A stretch of 64,000 nucleotides of DNA from Acidobacteriota bacterium (lineage in GTDB: Bacteria; Acidobacteriota; Vicinamibacteria; Marinacidobacterales; Marinacidobacteraceae): the NCBI GenBank assembly GCA_022828085.1, contig JAJEIY010000061.1, positions 1 through 64,000 on the forward strand. Direction: 5' to 3'. The position numbers and the translations under genes are program-made. The notes beneath the pieces were generated by a model. That model saw only the letters and a program-made list of their open reading frames with translations, had not been told where the DNA came from and made no database searches. Below, one piece after another: positions 34,534 to 44,677 of this stretch. Each line of letters starts with the position of its first letter. The first letter of the stretch is position 1.

Positions 34534-37500
34534 TCAGTTCTCCTCCGTGGCGACCACCACGGCGGGGACGCCGAGGCCTGCCACCCGCTCGTTGAACGGG
34601 GTGAGGTGCTCGGTCATCGCCGCCTCGAGGTCGGCGTGGATGGCGTCGAGGCCCGGCTTCAGGTCGTCGAAGCGCTCGTAGGCGCCCGCGGTCGGCTCGT
34701 AGTCCCCCTGCACGATGTAGCCGTAGAGCGTCACCAACTGGTTGTCGATCTGCGGCGGGAAGTTGATCGGGTCCTGGGAGGACTTGCTGTTCGTCTGGGT
34801 GATCGTCTCCTCGATCTCGGTCAGGCGGTCGGTGAGGGCCTTGCTCAGCGTCCCGAGCTCGTCGTCGGCCCTTCCCGCCTTCGAGAGACGGCTCACGATG
34901 TCGCCCGCCTGGGACCTGACGTCGCGGAGCCGGTTGAGCGCATCGAAGAGCTTCGTGATCTCGCCGGCGACGGTCTCGCCCAGTTCACGCTGTTCCGCGA
35001 GCTCCTCGGCCGTGGAGGAGAGATTCGGGTTCAGCGCCACTTCGAGCGGCTGGGTGTGCGTCTCCTCCCCGACCGTCAGGCGGACCTCATAGCTTCCCGG
35101 AAGCACCGAGAGTCCCGGCGTGCCGCCCCAGTGGACCACCCCCGCGGGGCGCTGGATGCCCTCGCTGCGCAGGTTCCAGCGGAACGCGTTGAGCCCGGCC
35201 GCGGCCGGGAGACGGGCGCGCGCACCACCGCCGAAGAACGCCGCGAACGGCGAGACGGGACCGCTCGGAGCCGCGGCGCCGGGCTGCCCGGTGACCTTCA
35301 GCACCGAGTTGCCCTCCGAATCCAGGATCTCCAGGGTGATGGCGGACTCGGGCTGTTCCTTGAGGTGATACCGGATCTCCGCCGCACCCCCGAAGCCGCC
35401 CCGGTAGGCGGTCCGGGGGGCGTAGAGGACGGAATCCGCGGCCATCGTCTCGTCGGTGATCTGGTGGAGCGGGCTCAGGTCGTCGAGCACCCAGAAGGAC
35501 CGGCCCTGGGTCGAGATCACCAGATCTTTCCGGTGCACCTGCATATCGGTGATCGGGCTTACCGGCAGGTTGTTCTGGAAGCGCTGCCAGTGGGCGCCGT
35601 CGTCGAACGAGACATAGAGCCCGAACTCGGTCCCCGCGTAGAGCAGGCCCTTGCGGTCGTGGTCTTCGCGGATGGCGCGGGTGAAGTGCGTCGGCGGGAT
35701 GCCGTTCGTTCCGTCGGTGAGCAGGTCCCAACTCGCTCCGGAGTCGTTCGTCCGGAAGATGTAGGGCCGGAAGTCGTTCTCCCGGTACCGGTACACCGCG
35801 ATGAACACCCGGGCGGGATCGTGGGAGGACATCTCGATGACGTTGACCGTGCCCCCTTCCGGCATGTCCGCGGGGGTGATCTCCGTCCACGTGTCGCCGC
35901 GGTCGCGGGAGATGTGGACCCGGCCGTCGTCGCTGCCCGCCCACAGTTCCGCGGGCGTGTGCGGCGACTCCTCGAACGAGAAGAGGGTGTTGTAGACCTC
36001 GACGCCGGTGCTGTCGCGGGTGATCGGTCCCCCGGCGTAGTCCTGGTGCTCGGGGTTGTTGGTGGTCAGGTCGGGGCTGATCACCTGCCAGCTCTGGCCC
36101 TGGTCCCGGGACATGTGGACCACCTGCGAGGCGTGGTAGAGGATGTCCGGGTCGTGGGGCGACAGCCGGATCGGCGCGTTCCACTGGAACCGGTAGTTGA
36201 GATCCCGGGCCGCCTGGCCGAGCTGGAGCTGCGGGTAGTGAAGGATCTGCCGGAACTCGCCGGTCCTCCGGTTCACCCGGGTGATGGAGCCGCCGTAGCA
36301 GCCCGCGTAGATGATGTCCGGGTCGCGGGGGTCCACCGCGATGTGGCCGCTCTCGCAGCCGCCCACCTGGTACCAGTCCGGAACGACGCTGAACCCGCCG
36401 CGGGACGGCACCGAAATGGTGCTGTTGTCCTGCTGCGAACCGTAGATCCGGTAGGGCCACTGGTCGTCCACGTACACCCGGTACATCTCGGAGGTTTCCT
36501 GTCCGTTCAGGTCGGTCCAGCTCTGGCCGCCGTCGAACGACACGTTCGCGCCGCCGTCGTTGGCGTTGACCATGTTCATCGGGTTGTCCGGGTTGATCCA
36601 GAGGTCGTGGTTGTCGCCGTGCGGAACCCGGATGCGCTCGGGGAACGTCCGGCCGCCGTCGATGGACTTGAAGAAGCCCACGTTCAGCCCGTAGATGGTG
36701 TTCTCGTCCTGCGGATCGGCGTAGATGTGGATGTAGTACCAGGGGCGCTGCCGCAGATTGGCGTCCCCGTTGATGCGGGTGAAGCTCTCGCCGCCGTCGT
36801 CCGAACGGTAGAGGCCGCCCTTGTCGCCCTCGAACTCGACCAGGACCCAGATGCGGTCCGAGTTCGCGGGTGAGATCGCGATCGCGGTCTTGCCGACGAG
36901 TCCGGTCGGCAGGCCGGCTTCCACCTTCTCCCAGGTGTCGCCGCCGTCCTTGCTCCGGTAGACGCCGCCGTCCTCACTGCCCGAGATCAGCGTCCACGGC
37001 TTCCGCTCGGCGCGCCAGGCGCCCGCATAGAGGATCCGCGGGTTGTTCGGGTCCATCTGGATGTCCACGAAGCCGGTGCGGTCGGAGAGGAAGAACACTT
37101 TCTCCCAGGTCTCCCCGCCGTCCTGCGAGCGGAAGATGCCGCGCTCCTCGTTCGTGCCGAAGATGTAGCCCAGCGCGGCGACGTAGACGAGGTCCGGGTC
37201 GTCCGGATGGACCGCGATGGCGCCGATCTGACCGGCGTGACGCAGCCCGGCGTGTTCCCAGGTCTTCCCCGCGTCCGTCGAGCGGTACATCCCGTCGCCC
37301 ACCGAAATGTTGCCCCGGGGGCATGCCGATCCGGTGCCCACGTAGACGACGTTGACGTCCGAGGGAGCAACGGCGATGGCCCCTACCGCGCCCACACCGA
37401 AGAAGCCGTCGGTGACGTTCGTCCAGTTGTGTCCGGCGTCGGTCGTCTTGAACACGCCCCCGCCGGTGCCCCCGAAGTAGTAGGTGAGCGGATCGCCCGG

Positions 37501-37713
37501 AACCCCCACCGCCGCCGTGGAGCGGCCGCCGCGGGTGAAGCCGACCGCGCGGAACTGCATGTCGTCCAGATACTCCGGCGGAACGGTGACGTTCGCCTCG
37601 TCGAAGTGTTCGTGGTAGTCGCGGTGGCTTCCCTGTCCGAACGCCAGGGGCGCGACCAGGACGACGGCCGTGACGGCCGCTGCCGGAATGCGAAGAAATC
37701 GTCCAGTGTGCAT
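34534..37713 (-). CDS. Secreted sortilin/VPS10-type BNR-repeat beta-propeller protein
   Basis: This 1059-aa exported protein has a signal peptide (MHTGRFLRI... ending LAFGQ). It carries many BNR/Asp-box repeats (forms of SxDGGxTWE: STDAGKTWEHA, SQDGGETWEKV, SKDGGDTWEKV, SDDGGESFTRI, SRDRGDTWTEI) spread over about residues 85-750, as in VPS10/sortilin propellers and the 'glycosyl hydrolase' family of environmental bacteria. The C-terminal 300 residues have a beta-rich FlgD-like segment and a helical region. No catalytic residues of a glycosidase can be assigned, so the binding or enzymatic role is unknown. It is monocistronic in appearance. Confidence 0.85.
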   Translation of the reverse strand: MHTGRFLRIPAAAVTAVVLVAPLAFGQGSHRDYHEHFDEANVTVPPEYLDDMQFRAVGFTRGGRSTAAVGVPGDPLTYYFGGTGGGVFKTTDAGHNWTNVTDGFFGVGAVGAIAVAPSDVNVVYVGTGSACPRGNISVGDGMYRSTDAGKTWEHAGLRHAGQIGAIAVHPDDPDLVYVAALGYIFGTNEERGIFRSQDGGETWEKVFFLSDRTGFVDIQMDPNNPRILYAGAWRAERKPWTLISGSEDGGVYRSKDGGDTWEKVEAGLPTGLVGKTAIAISPANSDRIWVLVEFEGDKGGLYRSDDGGESFTRINGDANLRQRPWYYIHIYADPQDENTIYGLNVGFFKSIDGGRTFPERIRVPHGDNHDLWINPDNPMNMVNANDGGANVSFDGGQSWTDLNGQETSEMYRVYVDDQWPYRIYGSQQDNSTISVPSRGGFSVVPDWYQVGGCESGHIAVDPRDPDIIYAGCYGGSITRVNRRTGEFRQILHYPQLQLGQAARDLNYRFQWNAPIRLSPHDPDILYHASQVVHMSRDQGQSWQVISPDLTTNNPEHQDYAGGPITRDSTGVEVYNTLFSFEESPHTPAELWAGSDDGRVHISRDRGDTWTEITPADMPEGGTVNVIEMSSHDPARVFIAVYRYRENDFRPYIFRTNDSGASWDLLTDGTNGIPPTHFTRAIREDHDRKGLLYAGTEFGLYVSFDDGAHWQRFQNNLPVSPITDMQVHRKDLVISTQGRSFWVLDDLSPLHQITDETMAADSVLYAPRTAYRGGFGGAAEIRYHLKEQPESAITLEILDSEGNSVLKVTGQPGAAAPSGPVSPFAAFFGGGARARLPAAAGLNAFRWNLRSEGIQRPAGVVHWGGTPGLSVLPGSYEVRLTVGEETHTQPLEVALNPNLSSTAEELAEQRELGETVAGEITKLFDALNRLRDVRSQAGDIVSRLSKAGRADDELGTLSKALTDRLTEIEETITQTNSKSSQDPINFPPQIDNQLVTLYGYIVQGDYEPTAGAYERFDDLKPGLDAIHADLEAAMTEHLTPFNERVAGLGVPAVVVATEEN

Positions 37714-37777
37714 CGAGAGGTCCCTCCGGAAAGAGCCGGTCAGTGTACCGGGGCGCGCCGGACGGGGCGGGGTGGAC

Positions 37778-38725
37778 TCAGTTGTCCGGTGCCTCGCGGA
37801 ACGCGACGACCTCGTCGAGCCTCGAAGCTCCGAGAGCCGCCATGACCAGGCGGTCCACCCCGAGGGCCACCCCTGAACAGCGCGGGATGCCCGGATGCTC
37901 GAGGGCCGCCAGGAAGCGCTCGTCCGGGTGGGCGGCCGGCTTGCCGGCCCGCTCGCGCGCGCGGTTCTCGGTCGCGAAACGCCGGCGGTGCTCTTCGGGG
38001 TCCTGCAACTCGTCGTAGCCGTTCGCGAGTTCGAGTCCGGCCCAGTAGACCTCGAAACGCTCCGCGGTCCGGGAATCGTCGTCGCTCAGCCGGGCGAGCG
38101 CCGCCAGGGGGGCCGGGAACCGGGTCACGATCGCCGGCGCCCGGGTCCCGAGACCGGGTTCCACGAGCCGTGAGAACAGGTAGTCGAGGGCCGCGGCCCG
38201 GTCGTCGGGGCGACCCGGGTGGCCGTGCGCCTCGGCCAGCGTCCGGAGACGTTCCTCCGGCGCCGACAGCGGGTCGACCCCGACACCGGCAAGGAAGAGC
38301 TCGCGGTACGTGCGCCGCTCCGCGGGGGGAGTGCCCAGGAGGTCGCCCAGGAGCAGGTCCATTTCCCGGAGCAGTCCCTCGAGCGGGCCCAGGCGGTACC
38401 ACTCGGCGATGGTGAACTCGACGGCGTGATGCCGCCCGGACTCTCCCGCGCGAAACGCCTTGACCACCTGGAAGATGGGACCGCTTCCCGCCGCCAGCAG
38501 GCGCTTCATGGCGAACTCCGGCGAAGTGTGGAGGAAACCCCCGGCCGCGGGCACCGACTCCAGATGCCGATCGGGCGTGGCGTGCGGTCCGAGGATCGGG
38601 GTCTCGACCTCCTGGTAACCCCGGGCGGTCAGGAAGGCCCGCAACCGGGCGACGAGCCGGGAGCGCTCCCGGAGCTTTGCGAGGGGCGCCGCGGGGCCCC
38701 ACGCGGGACTGCCGGTGCCGGTCAG
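37778..38725 (-). CDS. epmA: EF-P lysyltransferase EpmA (GenX/PoxA; class II LysRS paralog)
   Basis: EpmA attaches (R)-beta-lysine to EF-P, relieving stalls at polyproline. The protein is a LysRS catalytic core without an anticodon domain: [34 protein letters not shown] with TIAEWYR, and motif 3 [12 protein letters not shown]. No ATG, GTG or TTG in this frame lies near the right place. The CTG at 38725, overlapping the efp stop as CTGA, gives 315 aa, close to E. coli EpmA (325). The track start (38977) is deep inside efp. EpmB, needed to make beta-lysine in E. coli, is not in the window. Confidence 0.88.
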   Translation of the reverse strand: MTGTGSPAWGPAAPLAKLRERSRLVARLRAFLTARGYQEVETPILGPHATPDRHLESVPAAGGFLHTSPEFAMKRLLAAGSGPIFQVVKAFRAGESGRHHAVEFTIAEWYRLGPLEGLLREMDLLLGDLLGTPPAERRTYRELFLAGVGVDPLSAPEERLRTLAEAHGHPGRPDDRAAALDYLFSRLVEPGLGTRAPAIVTRFPAPLAALARLSDDDSRTAERFEVYWAGLELANGYDELQDPEEHRRRFATENRARERAGKPAAHPDERFLAALEHPGIPRCSGVALGVDRLVMAALGASRLDEVVAFREAPDN

Positions 38726-39294
38726 TTCTTTACCCGGGAAACGTACTCGCCGCTGCGGGTGTCCAGGCGGAGCGTCTCGTCCACCTCGATGAACAGGGGA
38801 ACCCGCACGACCGCTCCGGTTTCGAGGGTGGCGTTCTTCGACCCGCCGGTCGCGGTGTCGCCGCGGATCCCGGGTTCGGTCTCCACCACCTTCAGGTCCA
38901 CGAAGTGCGGCGGGTGAATGAGCAGGATCGCGTCGTTGTAGAGCGTGACGCCGCAGGTCATCCCCTGGAGCAGCCACTTCTCGTGGCCGCCGAGCGCCGC
39001 TTTCGCCGCCGAGTACTGCTCGTAGGTGTTGGGATCCATGAAGTGCCAGTCGCCGCCGTCGCTGTAGAGGAACTCCATCTCGGTGTCGAGCACGTCGGCC
39101 GCTTCCACCTTTTCGCCCGACTTGAACGTCTTGTCGAGGACCCGGCCGGTCTTGAGGTTCCGGTAGCGGATCCGGGTGAACGCCTGCCCCTTGCCGGGCT
39201 TCACGAACTCGCAGTCCAGCAGGACGCAGGGATCGGAATCGAGCAGGACCTTGAGCCCGCTGCGGAACTCGTTTGTCGCGTAGGTGTTGGCCAA
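38722..39294 (-). CDS. efp: Elongation factor P
   Basis: EF-P is a tRNA-mimicking factor that rescues ribosomes stalled on polyproline. The 190-aa protein has three beta domains. The modified loop reads [10 protein letters not shown], with the Lys that EpmA modifies in E. coli; the adjacent epmA gene fits that. C-terminal OB segments ([25 protein letters not shown]) are standard. It is coupled to epmA downstream by a CTGA overlap and follows ribBA by 87 bp. Confidence 0.97.
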   Translation of the reverse strand: MANTYATNEFRSGLKVLLDSDPCVLLDCEFVKPGKGQAFTRIRYRNLKTGRVLDKTFKSGEKVEAADVLDTEMEFLYSDGGDWHFMDPNTYEQYSAAKAALGGHEKWLLQGMTCGVTLYNDAILLIHPPHFVDLKVVETEPGIRGDTATGGSKNATLETGAVVRVPLFIEVDETLRLDTRSGEYVSRVKN

Positions 39295-39381
39295 GGAATC
39301 GCTCCCTTCAGGGGTCTGGTGGCCGGAATCGTACCAACGGGGGCGCGCCGCGCGGCCGGCGGCGCCGGGCCGGAGCGGACG

Positions 39382-40617
39382 CTAGACCTCGGTCAGCAGG
39401 TGCCCCATGCGCTCTTTCTTGGTGCGCAGGTACTCGCGGGAGTGCTCGTTGGCCGGGACCTCGATGGCGACCCGTTCCTCGATCACGAGACCGTGGGCTT
39501 CGAGGGCGACGAACTTTCGCGGGTTGTTGGTCAGCAAACGGATCCGTCCGACGCCAAGGTCCCGGAGAATCTGGGCGCCCACGCCGTACTCGCGCTGGTC
39601 GGCCCGGAACCCGAGGTGGGTGTTCGCGTCCACGGTGTCGAGGCCCTCGTCCTGGGCGGCGTAGGCCCGCAACTTGTTGACGAGCCCGATGCCCCTCCCC
39701 TCCTGGTTCAGGTAGAGCAGTACCCCGGCGCCCTCTTCTCCGATCCGGGCCAGCGCCGCCTCGAGCTGCGGGCCGCAGTCGCAGCGAAGCGATCCGAAGA
39801 CCTCGCCGGTCAGGCACTGGCTGTGGACCCGCAGCAGCACCGGCGTGTCCGGCCGGGCTTCGCCGAGTTGGAGGACCAGGTGTTTGGTCCCGTCGAGGGT
39901 GTTCTCGTAGGCAACCGTGCGGAACTTGCCGAACCGGGTCGGCAGCACCGTCGATGCCAGCCGCCGCACCAGCGACTCGGTGCCGAGCCGATAGCGGATC
40001 AGGTCGGCGACGCTCACGATCGCCATCCCGTGCTCTTCCGCGAACCTCTCCAGGTCCGGGAGGCGGGCCATCGTGCCGTCTTCCTTCATCACCTCGCAGA
40101 TGACCGCGGCCGGATAGAGCCCGGCGATCCGCGCCAGGTCCACCCCGGCCTCGGTCTGTCCCGCCCGCTGCAGTACCCCTCCGGGACGCGCGCGGAGCGG
40201 AAACACGTGGCCCGGCCGGACCAGGTCGGGGGGCCGCGTTTCCTCACGGATCGCGACCTGGACGGTATGGGCCCGGTCGGCGGCGGAAATGCCCGTGGTG
40301 ACCCCTTCCTTTGCCTCGATCGAGACGCAGAACGCCGTCTCGTGCACCGAAGTGTTGTCCCGAACCATGAGCGGGATCTCGAGTTCGTCGAGACGCTCGC
40401 CGGTCATCGGCATGCAGATGAGACCGCGGCCGTGCGTGGCCATGAAGTTGATCGCTTCGGGAGTGACCTTCTCGGCGGCGATCGTCAGGTCTCCCTCGTT
40501 TTCGCGGTCCTCGTCATCCACCACGATGACCATGCGTCCGGCGGCGATCTCGGACACCGCCCGCTCGACCGGCCAAAACATCGTGGATTCGCTCTTTCCC
40601 GTGTCAACCACGCGCAC
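39382..40617 (-). CDS. ribBA: Bifunctional RibBA (DHBP synthase / GTP cyclohydrolase II)
   Basis: This enzyme makes both riboflavin precursors. The 411-aa protein has an N-terminal RibB domain with [11 protein letters not shown] (metal site) and [15 protein letters not shown]. The C-terminal RibA domain has zinc ligands in [18 protein letters not shown] and NQEGRGIGL, then [13 protein letters not shown]. Both active sites look complete. The track start is GTG at 40617; MFWPVERA 12 codons in is an alternative. It lies 83 bp downstream of ribE. No FMN riboswitch pattern was recognised nearby. Confidence 0.96.
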   Translation of the reverse strand: MRVVDTGKSESTMFWPVERAVSEIAAGRMVIVVDDEDRENEGDLTIAAEKVTPEAINFMATHGRGLICMPMTGERLDELEIPLMVRDNTSVHETAFCVSIEAKEGVTTGISAADRAHTVQVAIREETRPPDLVRPGHVFPLRARPGGVLQRAGQTEAGVDLARIAGLYPAAVICEVMKEDGTMARLPDLERFAEEHGMAIVSVADLIRYRLGTESLVRRLASTVLPTRFGKFRTVAYENTLDGTKHLVLQLGEARPDTPVLLRVHSQCLTGEVFGSLRCDCGPQLEAALARIGEEGAGVLLYLNQEGRGIGLVNKLRAYAAQDEGLDTVDANTHLGFRADQREYGVGAQILRDLGVGRIRLLTNNPRKFVALEAHGLVIEERVAIEVPANEHSREYLRTKKERMGHLLTEV

Positions 40618-40700
40618 AACACCTCGTCGGGCCCGAGGGGCCCTCGTTCGGAAACCGTCCCGATTCGCGGAATTCTAGCCGCGCGCCGGACCCGGATTGC

Positions 40701-41303
40701 TCAACCGGCGCCCGGTGTCCCCACCAGGGCGCCGACGTACTTGGCGAGGATGTCGTACTCCAGGTTGACGGGGTCCCCTTTCCGGAGAGTCCCGAGGGTG
40801 GTGGCCGTGCGCGTGTGGGGAATCAGCATGACTTCGAAGCACGCCTCGCCGGGCGAAGCGGCCGCCACCGTCAGGCTGACGCCGTCGATTGCAACCGAAC
40901 CCTTGCGGACGATCCAGCGGGGCTCCCGGTGCCGGACCCTCACGCGGTAGTCGTCGTCGGAACCCCCCGCTTCGATCACCTCGCCGCAGCCGTCCACGTG
41001 CCCCTGGACAAAGTGCCCGCCCAAACGGTCCGAGGCGCGCAGGGGCAGCTCCAGGTTGACCCGGTTCCCCGGCCGCAGATCGCCCAGCGTGGTCAGGGAT
41101 AGCGTCTCGGCGGCGACTTCGAAGGACACGGATGCGGGTTCAACCGCCACCGCGGTCAGGCAGACCCCGGATACCGCGACGCTGTCACCGATGGAGAGCC
41201 CCGAGAACTCGCCGCCGGCATGCCCGATGGTCAGGAGCCGTCCCCCTTCGAGATCCCGGACCGCCTGCACGTCGCCGACCGCGATGACCAGTCCCGTGAA
41301 CAT
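40701..41303 (-). CDS. ribE: Riboflavin synthase
   Basis: This enzyme dismutates two lumazines to riboflavin. The 200-aa protein from MFTGLVIAVGDVQ has the two tandem lumazine-binding barrels: GDSVAVSGVCLTAVAV in the first, and GSVAIDGVSLTVAAAS with FEVMLIPHTRTATTLG in the second. GGHFVQGHVDGCGEV lies between them. The track ORF begins 355 codons too early on the far side of ribD and is rejected. It is divergent from ribD across a 180-bp gap containing a REP-like copy. Confidence 0.97.
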   Translation of the reverse strand: MFTGLVIAVGDVQAVRDLEGGRLLTIGHAGGEFSGLSIGDSVAVSGVCLTAVAVEPASVSFEVAAETLSLTTLGDLRPGNRVNLELPLRASDRLGGHFVQGHVDGCGEVIEAGGSDDDYRVRVRHREPRWIVRKGSVAIDGVSLTVAAASPGEACFEVMLIPHTRTATTLGTLRKGDPVNLEYDILAKYVGALVGTPGAG

Positions 41304-41352
41304 GCGGCTGGGAGATTGCCTGATCCACCCCCAATCGCGCAAGCAGCCGGGC

Positions 41353-41382
41353 GTTGCCGGCTGAAGCCGGGGTTCCAGGCCG
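41353..41382 (-). repeat. REP-like palindrome (divergent copy)
   Basis: GTTGCCGGCTGAAGCCGGGG followed by TTCCAGGCCG lies in the shared ribE/ribD upstream region. The hairpin arms CCGGCT/AGCCGG are short; the tail still resembles the consensus. Confidence 0.6.
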
Positions 41383-41483
41383 GCGGCGCCATCCCGGCGC
41401 CTGGCCAGCCTCGCAGGACTGCGTTTCCACAGCAACCGGGCCGTGCCGCTCCGCGACACCACTCTCACCTTACGATCCCCTCC

Positions 41484-42623
41484 GTGGACGATCGCTTCAT
41501 GCGCCGGGCCCTCGAGCTCGCCCGGCTGGGCCAGTACACCGCGCCGCCCAATCCGGCGGTCGGCGCCGTCCTGGTCGGCGACGGGCGGGTTCTTGCCGAA
41601 GGTTTCCACGCCCGCGCCGGACGCCCGCACGCGGAAGCGCAGGTGCTCAGGGTCGGGCGCGCGGCGCGGGGCGCGACGCTCTACGTCAATCTGGAGCCGT
41701 GCTGCCACGTCGGACGAACCCCGCCGTGCGCGGAACGGATCATCGCCTCGGGAGTGCGGCGCGTCGTCGCCTCGCATCCCGACCCGGACCCGAGAGTGCG
41801 CGGCGGAGGATTCGATCGCCTTCGCTCCGCCGGTGTCGAGGTGACGTCGGGCGTCCTCCGCGAGGAGGCGGAGGACCTGAATCCATCGTTCTTCAAGTTT
41901 CTCCTGACCGGCACTCCCTGGGTCACCGTGAAGGCGGCGATCTCCGTTGACGGGGTCATGGCTCCCCCGGGGACCCGCTGGATCACCCGACCCCGCAGCC
42001 GCCGGCATGGGAGGGTGCTGCGCCGCGAAAACGACGCCATCCTTACCGGAATCGCGACCGTGACGGCCGACGATCCGCTGCTGACGCCGCGGCCCCGGCG
42101 CGGGTCGCGTCCTCTGCTCCGGGTGGTCCTCGATCCCAGTCTCCGGATATCCCCCGAAGCGCGCATCCTGCGTGGCCTCGATCGGGACCCGGTTCTCGTG
42201 ATCTGTGCGCCCGGCGCGCCCGCCGCGCCTCGCCGCCGCCTCGAGAACCTGGGGGTCGAGGTGGTCGAGGCCGCGGTGGACAGCGCCGCCGGCCCGCCGG
42301 CCGAGGGCGTCACCCAGCCGATTGCGCTCGAAGCGGTGCTGGCGGAAGTGGCTCGTCGCGGCGCGCACACCCTGCTGGTGGAGGCTGGCCCCCGACTCAC
42401 ATCGGCCTTCCTGCAGCAGGGGCTCGCCGATCGCCTGGTGCTCTACCTGGCGCCGCGTTTCCTGGGCCGTGCGGAAGGAACCGGACTCTTCGACGCCACC
42501 CGGGCGCCGGCCGGCGGCCGTCGCGAGCTGCCACCCGGCCAGCCCGCGCCTCGCTCGGCGCGCTACGCCTGCCTGGGTCCCGACCTCCTCGCCGACTTCC
42601 GGCTGGCCGAGCGGCGGGAGTAA
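41484..42623 (+). CDS. ribD: Bifunctional riboflavin deaminase/reductase RibD
   Basis: RibD deaminates and then reduces the pyrimidine intermediate. The 379-aa protein has an N-terminal CMP-type deaminase with PHAEAQVL and PCCHVGRTPPC (zinc ligands) and NPAVGAVLV, and a C-terminal reductase with VKAAISVDGVMA, NDAILTGIATVTADDPLLT and LLVEAGPRL. The start is taken as GTG (DDRFMRRALELA), which gives the normal N-terminus; the track ORF begins 88 codons upstream. It runs divergently from ribE rather than in one rib operon. Confidence 0.95.
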   Translation: MDDRFMRRALELARLGQYTAPPNPAVGAVLVGDGRVLAEGFHARAGRPHAEAQVLRVGRAARGATLYVNLEPCCHVGRTPPCAERIIASGVRRVVASHPDPDPRVRGGGFDRLRSAGVEVTSGVLREEAEDLNPSFFKFLLTGTPWVTVKAAISVDGVMAPPGTRWITRPRSRRHGRVLRRENDAILTGIATVTADDPLLTPRPRRGSRPLLRVVLDPSLRISPEARILRGLDRDPVLVICAPGAPAAPRRRLENLGVEVVEAAVDSAAGPPAEGVTQPIALEAVLAEVARRGAHTLLVEAGPRLTSAFLQQGLADRLVLYLAPRFLGRAEGTGLFDATRAPAGGRRELPPGQPAPRSARYACLGPDLLADFRLAERRE

Positions 42624-42647
42624 CAGCCGTCGAACCCGGACATCCGG

Positions 42648-43304
42648 TCAGCCCCCGGTCAGGGAGAAACGGTCGAGACGTTCGTAGACCGCCCCGCCGG
42701 GGCCGAGGAAGCTGGCGAACAGGCCGAACTCCCTCACGGTGAACGGGGATGACCAGGCGGTATGCGGCGCCCGCGGCCGGGCGGCGCTCAGGTCCCCTGC
42801 CGCCAGACGCGAAGGGACACGCAGCCGGCCGAGCGTCACGTGGGGAACGAAGGGCCGTGTTTCCGGAGCGAGGCCGAGGTCGCGGGCAACCGTCTCCACC
42901 TCCCGCTGCAGGGGCGGGAGCCGCCCGGGATCGCCCTCCGGAACTCCGTCCTCAACGAGCCCCGCCCAGACGATCCGGGCGCGGCGGAGCGAGCCGAATG
43001 CGGAGACGTCGGCGGCCTTCAGCGTCAGGGGACCCGGGCAACAGGCCTCGAGACGCTCGCGGAGCAGCGCCGCGATGCGCCCGCGGTCCACAGGACCTCC
43101 TTCCGGGCCGAAGAAGCGCAGGGTGAGGTGGAGGTTCTCGGGAGGTATCCGGCGGAAGACGGAGGCCGGGAGCAATCGGGCCACCGCTCCCGAGGCGGCG
43201 AACAGTTCGCGGCGGAGCGCGTCGGGGAGCGGCAACGCAGCGAAGAGCCGCGGCGCCCGGGCGGCGCCTCCGTGCTTTCGGGCGACCGTCCCGGACCCTC
43301 GCAT
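42648..43304 (-). CDS. thpR: RNA 2',3'-cyclic phosphodiesterase ThpR
   Basis: This 2H-phosphoesterase, formerly called 2'-5' RNA ligase, is of 218 aa. It has both HxTx motifs, HLTL (about residue 58) and HVTL (about 155), with RLFAALPLPDALR at the start of the fold and the RIPPENLHLTLRFFG block. It begins one base after the cinA stop and lies convergent to ribD (24-bp gap). The physiological substrate is unclear; pairing with cinA is frequent in bacteria. Confidence 0.92.
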   Translation of the reverse strand: MRGSGTVARKHGGAARAPRLFAALPLPDALRRELFAASGAVARLLPASVFRRIPPENLHLTLRFFGPEGGPVDRGRIAALLRERLEACCPGPLTLKAADVSAFGSLRRARIVWAGLVEDGVPEGDPGRLPPLQREVETVARDLGLAPETRPFVPHVTLGRLRVPSRLAAGDLSAARPRAPHTAWSSPFTVREFGLFASFLGPGGAVYERLDRFSLTGG

Positions 43305-43305
43305 G

Positions 43306-44544
43306 TCAGTGGCCGGCGTCCCCGGCCGCCAGCATGCTCTGCCGCAGCAGGTCGAGCGCCGCGGTCGCCGTGAGTTGCCGCACGAGCGACCGGTCTCCCG
43401 GAAGGCGGAACCGGCGGGCGCGGGAGACCGGTCCGCGGACCGCGACCCAGACGAGACCCACCGGTTTCTCGGCGCTCCCTCCCCCCGGACCGGCGATCCC
43501 GGTCACCGCGACGCCCCAGGCGTTTCCGGAGCGGCGGCGCGCACCCTCGGCCATCGCCAACGCTACGGGTTCGCTGACCGCTCCGTGTACGGCAAGCGCC
43601 TCTTCCGGAACCGCCAGCAGGTCCCGCTTGGCTTCGTTGGCATAGGCCACCACCCCCAGATCGAACCACGCGGACGATCCCGGGACGCGAGTCAACCGCT
43701 CGGTGATCAGTCCTCCGGTGAGTGATTCGGCGAACGCGGCGCGCTCTCCCCGCCGCTCGAGCATTCGGCCCACCGCATGCTCCAGATGCTCTCCCGCCGT
43801 CCGGCTGAAGACCGCGGGTCCCAGCCGCTCCGCCATTCGATCCGCGAGCCGCCGGACCTCCGCCGCCCGTCCGGCGGGTCCGGTGACCCGGATCTCGAGC
43901 TCGCCGCGGGAAGCGAGGATCGCGAGGTCCTCCGGCGCATCCCGCGCCGGGGTGAGATCCAGGATCCTCTCCTGCAGGACCGATTCCGGCAGTCCGGCCA
44001 CCATGAGCGTCTCGCGCACGCTGCCCGCCGTCCGCCGGGTCTCGGTTTCGAGACGCGGGCGCACCTCCGCGTCGAACATTGCGGCCAGCTCCGACGGCGG
44101 CCCCGGGAGGAGCACGAGCCACGAGCCGGTCCCGGTGCGCGCCAGGACTCCCGGTGCGGTCCCGGCCGGATTGGGCAGCGCCGCCGTCCCTTCGGGAATC
44201 AGGGCCTGCCGCCGGTTCACGTCCGGCATCTCGATGCCGCGGTCCCGGAACCGTGTTTCGATGCTCGCCAGCGAGGTCGCGTCCTCGACCAGCCGGACCC
44301 CGAGGACACTTGCCGCCGCGAATCGCGTCAGGTCGTCCGTCGTGGGGCCGAGCCCGCCGCAGACCAGAACGTACCGGCAGCGGCCGAGCGCCGCGCGCAG
44401 GGTTTCCTCCATGATGGATCGCTCGTCCGGAACGACCGCCGAGAACCGCACCGCCACCCCCAGTTGCGAGAGCCGCTCCTTCAGCAGTGGGGTATTGCGG
44501 TCGATGCGGCCGGAGGCGAGCAGTTCGGTGCCGACCGCTACCAC
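43306..44544 (-). CDS. cinA: CinA (competence/damage-inducible; ADP-ribose pyrophosphatase-NMN deamidase type)
   Basis: This 412-aa two-domain protein has an N-terminal MoaB/MogA-like domain (VAVGTELLASGRIDRNT, GGLGPTTDDLT, LLPGPPSE) and a C-terminal PncC-like domain (AESLTGGLITERLT, where AESCTGG is usual, and VAVTGIAGPGGGSAEKPVG). The family recycles pyridine nucleotides. The GTG at 44544 gives MVAVGTELL; typical CinA has a few more residues before this, so translation may start at an upstream CTG near a GGAGG. It is first in a cinA-thpR unit, 133 bp from pgpA. Confidence 0.92.
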   Translation of the reverse strand: MVAVGTELLASGRIDRNTPLLKERLSQLGVAVRFSAVVPDERSIMEETLRAALGRCRYVLVCGGLGPTTDDLTRFAAASVLGVRLVEDATSLASIETRFRDRGIEMPDVNRRQALIPEGTAALPNPAGTAPGVLARTGTGSWLVLLPGPPSELAAMFDAEVRPRLETETRRTAGSVRETLMVAGLPESVLQERILDLTPARDAPEDLAILASRGELEIRVTGPAGRAAEVRRLADRMAERLGPAVFSRTAGEHLEHAVGRMLERRGERAAFAESLTGGLITERLTRVPGSSAWFDLGVVAYANEAKRDLLAVPEEALAVHGAVSEPVALAMAEGARRRSGNAWGVAVTGIAGPGGGSAEKPVGLVWVAVRGPVSRARRFRLPGDRSLVRQLTATAALDLLRQSMLAAGDAGH

Positions 44545-44677
44545 GGCCGCGCCGGGCGGCAGACCTCCGCCGTTCGTCAGGAGACCGGCTCCCCGGAGCG
44601 CGCCTCCCCCGGTTCCCGGACGAGTGGGGCCCTCACTGCGGGAGACATGAACGGGCCGCCCCCGGTTCCGCGGGCCG

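Noticed and set aside
34606-36873. 755-aa plus-strand ORF
   Set aside because: Shadow of the BNR-repeat protein; Val/Asp/Arg-rich composition typical of antisense frames in GC-rich DNA.
41304-41483. FMN riboswitch between ribE and ribD
   Set aside because: I looked for the conserved RFN segments and found none; the gap holds a REP-like palindrome and GC-rich filler.
40701-42368. 555-aa minus ORF as a ribE fusion
   Set aside because: The part upstream of MFTGLVIAVG is antisense to ribD; riboflavin synthase needs only the last 200 residues.
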